Origin: Acidimicrobiaceae bacterium
Lineage (GTDB): Bacteria; Actinomycetota; Acidimicrobiia; Acidimicrobiales; UBA8592
Assembly: GCA_002715405.1 (NCBI GenBank)
Contig: PAZD01000030.1
Span: forward strand, 19,001 to 38,875
Direction: 5' to 3'
Length of the DNA: 19,875 nucleotides
Below, one piece after another: positions 14,880-19,875 of this stretch (position 1 is its first letter; every line of letters starts with the position of its first letter). The notes under the pieces are model-generated. The model was not told the origin of the DNA and did no database searches. It worked only from the letters and a program-made list of their open reading frames with translations. The translations under genes were made by a program, and so were the position numbers.

Positions 14880-15548
14880 ATGACAAAATTTGATTTAACC
14901 CAAGTAGACCATCTTCTGACTACAACTCGGGCCGTAAGAAAACGGCTTGACTTAGACAAGCCAGTACCAAGAGAGCTGATCCTTGATTGTATACGTGTCT
15001 CTACACAGGCTCCTGCTGGGGGAAACTATCAAAAATGGCGTTGGGTGATAGTTGATGACCCATCAAAGAAAAAGGTTGTAGCGGAAGCTTATCGCGAAGC
15101 TTATGCCCCCTATATAGAACAACAAAAGTCTGCAGTGTCTTCGAAAGTTCCGGACGATTCAACAATCGGGAAAATCATCTCCTCAAGTGATTACTTGGCC
15201 CAGATTCTTGAAAATGTCCCAGTGCTTGCAATACCCTGCTCCCTTGGGAGTCCGGCTGATATGGTGGGGGGGCTCGGCGGAGGAACTCAAGGATGGTGGG
15301 GGTCTGTTCTTCCTGCTGTTTGGAGCTATATGCTAGCCGCTCGTGCTCGAGGTCTCGGAACAGCATGGACAACTTTGCACCTTCGCTTTGCTGAACGAGT
15401 CGGTGAAGCTCTAGGGATTCCAGATAATGTGACCCAACTAGCATGTATACCTACGGCTTATTACACCGGTGAGGACTTCCGGCCGGGATCAAGAAAACCC
15501 GCTGAAAGTGTAACCTACTGGAACCAATGGAAGGAAACTAGTATTTAA
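14880..15548 (+). CDS. Nitroreductase-family FMN oxidoreductase (second)
   Basis: A 222-residue nitroreductase-fold protein. TTTRAVRKRLD (14-24) and APAGGNYQKWRWVIV (44-58) are the FMN-contact segments; GLGTAWTT is the shared later motif. It repeats the layout of the protein at 9606-10277 (same TTRAVRKRLD core, similar length and C-terminal FxPGSRKP/FKPAKRPP region), but the middle differs, with a Gly-rich insert GGLGGGTQGWWG. It is an ancient paralogue rather than a recent copy. It is divergent from the selenoprotein gene across 91 bp, so the two may share redox regulation. The ribosome binding site is weak. Substrate unknown. Confidence 0.9.
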   Translation: MTKFDLTQVDHLLTTTRAVRKRLDLDKPVPRELILDCIRVSTQAPAGGNYQKWRWVIVDDPSKKKVVAEAYREAYAPYIEQQKSAVSSKVPDDSTIGKIISSSDYLAQILENVPVLAIPCSLGSPADMVGGLGGGTQGWWGSVLPAVWSYMLAARARGLGTAWTTLHLRFAERVGEALGIPDNVTQLACIPTAYYTGEDFRPGSRKPAESVTYWNQWKETSI

Positions 15549-15552
15549 ACTG

Positions 15553-15846
15553 CTACAACCCCGAAGACTCTTCAGCTGTTCGCTCATGGTGACGAATCAC
15601 CTCGTCAACGATAAGACGAAAGACCTCTACAGAAAATTCAGGGTCCATTCCAACTTCTTGAGCTATTTCATGCAAGCGTTCAATTTGTTGCGCTTCACGT
15701 TCAGGGTCAGCGGCAGGCATACCATGTTCTGCTTTTAGAGTTCCGACAGATTTAGTGATGTCAAAACGTTCAGCAAGTAACCGAATAAGTTTTTCATCGA
15801 GTTCATCTATTCGATCTCGAAATGTTGAAAGCTCTTCTTTACTCAT
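15553..15846 (-). CDS. Chorismate mutase, AroQ type, stand-alone
   Basis: A 97-residue all-helical AroQ-class protein that would convert chorismate to prephenate in phenylalanine/tyrosine synthesis, in the cytoplasm as a domain-swapped dimer. The active-site pattern of the E. coli P-protein domain can be aligned: Arg12 and Arg27 (in LIRLLAER), Lys38, Asp47 and Arg50 (ADPERE). The start ATG follows GGTGGAG. No prephenate dehydratase or dehydrogenase is fused or adjacent. It converges with the nitroreductase with a 4-bp gap. It is the only obviously biosynthetic gene in a catabolic setting. A chorismate-pyruvate-lyase-like (PchB-type) role is a weaker alternative. Confidence 0.88.
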   Translation of the reverse strand: MSKEELSTFRDRIDELDEKLIRLLAERFDITKSVGTLKAEHGMPAADPEREAQQIERLHEIAQEVGMDPEFSVEVFRLIVDEVIRHHERTAEESSGL

Positions 15847-15970
15847 TTGACTCCACCCATTAAAACTCTTTTGAAAAGCATACGTGGAGAAACAGCCACC
15901 ACCTACGTTACGATCCTAGCTCAGGGGTCGGCCGCTTATCTTACTAATTCGATTGATCATTAGAGAGTTC

Positions 15971-15985
15971 ACTTTCAATGAAAGT
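15971..15985. repeat. Short perfect palindrome upstream of the dehalogenase gene
   Basis: ACTTTC-AAT-GAAAGT, directly followed by TATAAC (15986-15991), a possible -10. It sits 46 bp before the dehalogenase start in the 185-bp gap after the chorismate mutase. It could be an operator overlapping a promoter; no -35 is clear. Nothing else is recognised in that gap. Confidence 0.35.
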
Positions 15986-16031
15986 TATAACTGAAATGGA
16001 TTCTGTCAATTGATTGTGAAAAAATTACTTG

Positions 16032-16943
16032 ATGATTCCTAAAGATGAAACATTCAACGGAACTTGGCCTTTTACCCCTAACTTCTGCAATGCCGCTGGC
16101 TTTAATCAGCATTATGTAGACGTTGGCGAGGGAGAGGTAATCATTTGTTTACATGGGGAACCAACATGGGGATACTTGTATAGAAAGATGATTCCACCTC
16201 TGGCTCAAAATAATAGAGTCATTGTCCCTGATCATATGGGCTTCGGAAAGAGCGAAACCCCCATGGATCGCGAATACACCTTAAAAACCCACACAGAGAA
16301 TCTAGCTTCACTCATTGATTCACTCTCACTATCTAACATCACTTTTGTCATGCAAGACTGGGGAGGGCCTATAGGAACAGCCTATGCTGTTCGCTTTCCA
16401 AAAAATATAAAACGCATGGTCTACATGAACACAGTCGCTGGGTATGGAAGGGTTTCAGAATCGGTAACTCCAATCCATCAATCCCCATGGTTTGAATGGA
16501 TAGGTGAAGGCATGGAAAGTGGCCGGACCGAATCAATACTTCGAAATGCAGGATCAACCGTTTTATCCATTATGAAGATCATTGGCTTTCAGAACTCAAG
16601 TGTCATTGATGATGACTGGATTGATGCGTACAGCTCACCTTTCCCTGATTACGACAGCTCAATTGGAGCTTATGAATTCCCTATAGACGTTTATCTAGGT
16701 CGAATATCTGACTACGTTCTTGAAGGTGTTGAGGGAGTTCCAGCGCTACAAGCAAAACCGGCTATCCTCCTCGAGGGCCTTGAAGATAGAGCTATCCCTC
16801 CTGACCGCGCTATAGAAGGCTTCAAATCTCTATGGCCCGATGAGGAAGTTATTGAATTGCCAGGTGTAGGCCATTTCTGTCAAGAAGATGCGCCTGATGT
16901 GTTAGTTTCACATATTCTCGATTTTCTTTCAGCTAACCGATAG
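16032..16943 (+). CDS. Haloalkane dehalogenase-like alpha/beta hydrolase (DhlA/HLD-I type)
   Basis: A 303-residue protein closely patterned on haloalkane dehalogenases, which displace halide from alkyl halides through an alkyl-enzyme ester on Asp. Oxyanion motif HGEPTWGYLYRKM is at 41-53 (the DhlA form is HGEPTWSYLYRKM). The nucleophile elbow QDWGG gives Asp109 with halide-binding Trp110. The acid Asp252 is in GLEDRAIP and the His281 in GVGHFCQE; the Asp-His spacing of 29 matches DhlA. A second halide Trp could be Trp153 or Trp156. I start at ATG 16032; a TTG at 16029 is an equal alternative and no strong ribosome binding site is visible. It is 39 bp upstream of an acyl-CoA synthetase on the same strand. 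Related epoxide hydrolases are excluded by the DWGG/GEPTW set, though some family members have other substrates. Confidence 0.88.
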   Translation: MIPKDETFNGTWPFTPNFCNAAGFNQHYVDVGEGEVIICLHGEPTWGYLYRKMIPPLAQNNRVIVPDHMGFGKSETPMDREYTLKTHTENLASLIDSLSLSNITFVMQDWGGPIGTAYAVRFPKNIKRMVYMNTVAGYGRVSESVTPIHQSPWFEWIGEGMESGRTESILRNAGSTVLSIMKIIGFQNSSVIDDDWIDAYSSPFPDYDSSIGAYEFPIDVYLGRISDYVLEGVEGVPALQAKPAILLEGLEDRAIPPDRAIEGFKSLWPDEEVIELPGVGHFCQEDAPDVLVSHILDFLSANR

Positions 16944-16982
16944 TTAAACAAATGGCCCTTTCGCAAAACTATAAGGTTTGAA

Positions 16983-18680
16983 ATGACGACAGATAATGAT
17001 CAAGGAAACATCGCTAATGACGTTCGATCTGAGCTCTGTGGATTCGGCGGACAATGGGAGACAACGATAGAGAACGTTCTAGGAGAAAAACTCCTCGTCT
17101 TTCGTAATCGCCACCGAAACTTAGAGGAAATGTTCGATGCACATACCAGCAAATGGAGCGGGCGTGAGTGCCTTATCTTGGAAGACACCAGAATTACCTA
17201 TGATGAGCTTCCAGCTATCGTAAGAGCAGTTGCCTATCGCCTACATAATGATTATGGGGTAAGCGCTGGAGATCGTGTAGCAATACTTGCCGCCAATTCA
17301 CCTGAATGGGTAATTACCTTTTTCGCAACTACGTTCTTAGGTGCTATATCTGTTGCTATTAATGGATGGTGGACATCAACTGAAATTGCTCATTCGCTCC
17401 AATTAACTAAGCCCAAGGTTCTCATCGGTGATAGTCGTCGCCTAATGCGTGCAGACAATATAGACAGTTCTATATCCGTAATAGATTTCGACAAAAATCC
17501 AGAGTTCTTTGAAAAAGGTGAACTCAGCCAGAACAAAATAGATATCGATGAGGACGACCCAGCACTTGTTCTCTTCACTTCCGGAACGACTGGAAGAGCA
17601 AAAGGGGCTCTTCTATCCCACAGAGGCCTAATCGGATTTGTTGATGGAACTATCTATAACGCCCATGAGAAAACAATAATTGCATTGCGTAAACTTGGGG
17701 TCGATCCTTCTGCGATTCCTAATCAACAAGACGTTGTTCTCGCAACCTCTCCCCTATTCCATATCTCTGGACTACTTGCTGGGGTTCTAATGAACATGGC
17801 AAACGGGACAAAAATCGTTTTTCGTAAAGGCCGGTTCGACCCAGCTGATGTTCTCCGAATTATCGAATCTGAAAAAGTGACTAACTGGACTGCAATAGGC
17901 GATATGGGAACCCGCGTGATGTCTCACACAGAACTTGAGAGTTACGACACTTCAAGCCTTACAAGAATGAGTAGCGGCGGGGCGCATCTTTCAGAACACA
18001 TGCAGGAGCAGATCGCTAAATACTTCCCCCAAGCAGCAACGTCAATAGGACAGGGATATGGCAGCAGCGAATCTTGCGGTGTTGTTACATCAATCGGAGG
18101 GCAGGAATTCAAAGATAATCCTTCATCTGCAGGTAAGGCGTGTTTGGGTTATGAAATTGATATTCGAGATGAAAACAATAACTCACTTCCTAATGGCCAT
18201 GAGGGAGAAATTCATGTGAGGTCAGCTTGTACGATGCTGGGGTATTGGGGAAATCCTGAAGCAACTCAAGAAACAATAAAATCCAATCGCTGGCTCGCTA
18301 TGGGAGATATTGGGCGGATTGAAAATGAATTTCTGTTTATTAATGCTCGGGCACGAGACATGATTATTAGATCGGGTGAAAATATTTATCCGGTAGAAAT
18401 AGAGCACCGTCTTGAAGCCCACCCAAATGTATCTGAAGCAGCGGTTGTGGGAATAGATCACATCGAGAGAGGACAAGAGGTAAAGGCAATAATTGTTCTG
18501 GTAAACGATGATGATCTGGTTCCGGAAAAGATGACAGTATGGTGCAAAGAAACTCTTGCAAACTACAAGATCCCAGTTATTTGGGAGCAACGCAAAACAC
18601 CATTGCCAAGAAATGCGAGCGGGAAAGTTGTCAAACTGGTACTTACAGGAAACCAGGAATTAACCAATCACAAAGACTAA
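16983..18680 (+). CDS. Acyl-CoA synthetase / AMP-dependent ligase
   Basis: A 565-residue ANL-superfamily enzyme that adenylates a carboxylic acid with ATP, then forms its CoA thioester. Motifs in order: phosphate loop FTSGTTGRAKGA (198-209), core GYGSSE (358-363), GDIGR (441-445), hinge ARARDMIIRSGEN (455-467) and catalytic Lys548 in PRNASGK. Length is typical. No signal peptide or membrane segment, so it is cytoplasmic. It directly follows the dehalogenase (39 bp) and may act on an acid made in that pathway; fatty acid, aromatic acid and short-chain substrates cannot be told apart. It is convergent with the molybdopterin enzyme with a 22-bp gap. Confidence 0.94.
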   Translation: MTTDNDQGNIANDVRSELCGFGGQWETTIENVLGEKLLVFRNRHRNLEEMFDAHTSKWSGRECLILEDTRITYDELPAIVRAVAYRLHNDYGVSAGDRVAILAANSPEWVITFFATTFLGAISVAINGWWTSTEIAHSLQLTKPKVLIGDSRRLMRADNIDSSISVIDFDKNPEFFEKGELSQNKIDIDEDDPALVLFTSGTTGRAKGALLSHRGLIGFVDGTIYNAHEKTIIALRKLGVDPSAIPNQQDVVLATSPLFHISGLLAGVLMNMANGTKIVFRKGRFDPADVLRIIESEKVTNWTAIGDMGTRVMSHTELESYDTSSLTRMSSGGAHLSEHMQEQIAKYFPQAATSIGQGYGSSESCGVVTSIGGQEFKDNPSSAGKACLGYEIDIRDENNNSLPNGHEGEIHVRSACTMLGYWGNPEATQETIKSNRWLAMGDIGRIENEFLFINARARDMIIRSGENIYPVEIEHRLEAHPNVSEAAVVGIDHIERGQEVKAIIVLVNDDDLVPEKMTVWCKETLANYKIPVIWEQRKTPLPRNASGKVVKLVLTGNQELTNHKD

Positions 18681-18702
18681 GAGAGATAGCAGCAGCGACG
18701 GT

Positions 18703-19875
18703 CTACACCACTTCTTGTAATTCATCATCGGAGACCAGATGGACATTAACCGGTATGGCGCTCATAACCGGAAGTCCGGTTATTCTGTCAAATCCATTGT
18801 CGCTCGTTACCAGTCGATTTGTAGGGGTCCCTATATCTCGAACTTTTTCATCAGTTAATGAAAGACCTCCCCATGAATGAGACATCGCAATGACACCCCG
18901 TTTAATTCCAGGGTCACTTTCTGCTACTCCAACTACTGAGGCCTGCGGCGACGTAATCTTAAGTAAGTCTCCAGACTGGGCACCAAAGGCTTCCAAGTCT
19001 TTGGGATGTACATATGCGTAATTAGTCGTTGCTACCTCTGCTAAGCCCGGAAGTTCTAACCCAAGTGAATTTAAGGCATGTTTGAGCCTTCTACCGATAA
19101 GTCGAAATGGGAATTCTGTGTAGTCGATACCTTGAAATATCTCTAAGCCTGACTGTTCATTTCGGACCTGAGCTAATTCTTCATACACATCCAGCGGGCA
19201 AACAGCGAATCTCGCATCGTTTTCTGGGTCACCCTCTACTACTCGAATGGGTTTGTTATGGATTACTCCCCTATTATTTCGCCACTCTGAGATAGGCAGC
19301 CTAGAGCCTGCATAGACATAATCGATTACATCACCGTCTGTTAAATCTTCATCCACTGGGAGTTCACCACCAGGGAGAGGGATAGGGGTATTCCTTCTAA
19401 GAGCTAATCCGGCGAAGACTTCCCATTCATTCAAAACATCATCTCCAGATTGGATCACAGGATCAGTGTAATTTGTATACACCTTTGGGAATCTTCTATC
19501 CATGACATTTGGTACGTCTGCCCTCTCTAACTGTAGGCGGGGAGCAAATACATAATCTGCTAATTCAGCCGTAGCGGTCATACGGTGATCTATTACAACC
19601 AAAAGTTCTAAATCCTCCATAGCTGCGATGGTTTTCTTTTGATCCGGCCACGCCTGAATCGGATTTCCACCTGAAACAATCAGTGCACGAACTTTTCCAT
19701 CACCTTTGAGAAGAATCTCGTCATTCAACGCATTTGTCATCATTTCTCCGGCAAGACCACGTAAATCTCGAACACGATGCTGGGCCCCAGGTGTAGGGTC
19801 GCTCGGAGGTATTACCTGTGCGCGCCTTGTATCTCCCGGGGATAACATGTAGGGACTTTCTAGGGTTTCACCAAC
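18703..19875 (-). CDS. Molybdopterin oxidoreductase, C-terminal part (gene continues beyond the window)
   Basis: The frame is open to the window edge (27 bases before an internal Met), so the visible 390 residues are the C-terminal half of a bis-molybdopterin-guanine-dinucleotide enzyme of the formate dehydrogenase/DMSO-reductase superfamily. Visible: ALIVSGGNPIQAWPDQ and LLVVIDHRMTATAELADYVFAPRLQLERAD, the typical cofactor/substrate domain. A Molydop_binding beta-barrel lies near the end (YAYVHPKDLEAFGAQSGDLLKITSP). The [4Fe-4S] site and catalytic Cys/Sec/Ser are off-window, so the substrate (formate, thiosulfate, acetylene, arsenite or other) is undetermined. In formate dehydrogenases the ligand can be selenocysteine, which would explain retention of Sec machinery, but that cannot be seen here. 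Confidence 0.9.
   Translation of the reverse strand, partial: VGETLESPYMLSPGDTRRAQVIPPSDPTPGAQHRVRDLRGLAGEMMTNALNDEILLKGDGKVRALIVSGGNPIQAWPDQKKTIAAMEDLELLVVIDHRMTATAELADYVFAPRLQLERADVPNVMDRRFPKVYTNYTDPVIQSGDDVLNEWEVFAGLALRRNTPIPLPGGELPVDEDLTDGDVIDYVYAGSRLPISEWRNNRGVIHNKPIRVVEGDPENDARFAVCPLDVYEELAQVRNEQSGLEIFQGIDYTEFPFRLIGRRLKHALNSLGLELPGLAEVATTNYAYVHPKDLEAFGAQSGDLLKITSPQASVVGVAESDPGIKRGVIAMSHSWGGLSLTDEKVRDIGTPTNRLVTSDNGFDRITGLPVMSAIPVNVHLVSDDELQEVV

Noticed and set aside
15901..15960. tRNA-like string (TAGCTCAGGGG followed by TTCGATT)
   Set aside because: The D-stem partner and acceptor pairing are missing, spacing is wrong and no anticodon arm can be drawn.
1..19875. Insertion sequences, phage genes, toxin-antitoxin or defence systems
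   Set aside because: No transposase, integrase, terminal repeats or defence-type domains were seen on either strand; the region reads as metabolic genes throughout.

Overview
The window looks like a piece of a gene-dense, mid-GC bacterial chromosome. It probably comes from a high-GC Gram-positive relative, such as a free-living Acidimicrobiia-type actinomycete. That assignment is inference. It rests on the style of the lipoprotein substrate-binding protein (lipobox, then a long Asp/Ser/Glu linker), a fused LivH-LivM permease, many CoA-dependent catabolic genes, and very short gaps between genes. No 16S or other marker gene is present, so the lineage is not proven. TGA is used as a normal stop by several genes, so the code is standard.

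Layout. 1-678 is the 3' end of a crotonase-family gene. 839-7367 is a branched-chain-amino-acid-type (Liv/HAAT) ABC transport locus: binding protein, strong terminator, a second promoter, then a tight overlapping run of fused permease, two ATPases and an unknown eight-helix membrane protein. 7383-11098 (minus strand) is a four-gene operon: SDR dehydrogenase, nitroreductase, limonene-epoxide-hydrolase-like enzyme and a biotin-carrier/carboxyltransferase fusion. A second SDR (11227-12096) is divergent from it. 12113-14788 (minus) holds an alpha/beta hydrolase, a family III CoA-transferase and an AhpD/carboxymuconolactone-decarboxylase-like protein. A second nitroreductase (14880-15548) is divergent from the last of these and shares a promoter region containing a perfect inverted repeat. 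15553-15846 (minus) is an AroQ-type chorismate mutase. 16032-18680 holds a DhlA-like haloalkane dehalogenase and an acyl-CoA synthetase. 18703-19875 (minus) is the C-terminal part of a molybdopterin oxidoreductase cut by the window edge.

The main discovery is at 14258-14788. Two apparent short genes are one reading frame interrupted by a single in-frame TGA. The TGA falls exactly at the second cysteine of the CxxC redox motif of an AhpD-like protein (Cys59-His-Ile-TGA62). A perfect 7-bp hairpin with a G-starting 3-nt loop lies 20 nt after the TGA, where a bacterial SECIS element belongs. I read this as a selenoprotein with a CxxU active site, which an ordinary gene caller would split in two.

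Taken together the region looks like an uptake-plus-catabolism island. Organic acids or amides would be imported by the Liv system. Acyl groups would be activated by the ligase or CoA-transferase and processed by crotonase, SDRs, nitroreductases, epoxide hydrolase, dehalogenase and acyl-CoA carboxylase. The selenoprotein may serve as a thiol/peroxide redox partner. The specific substrates cannot be read from the sequence.
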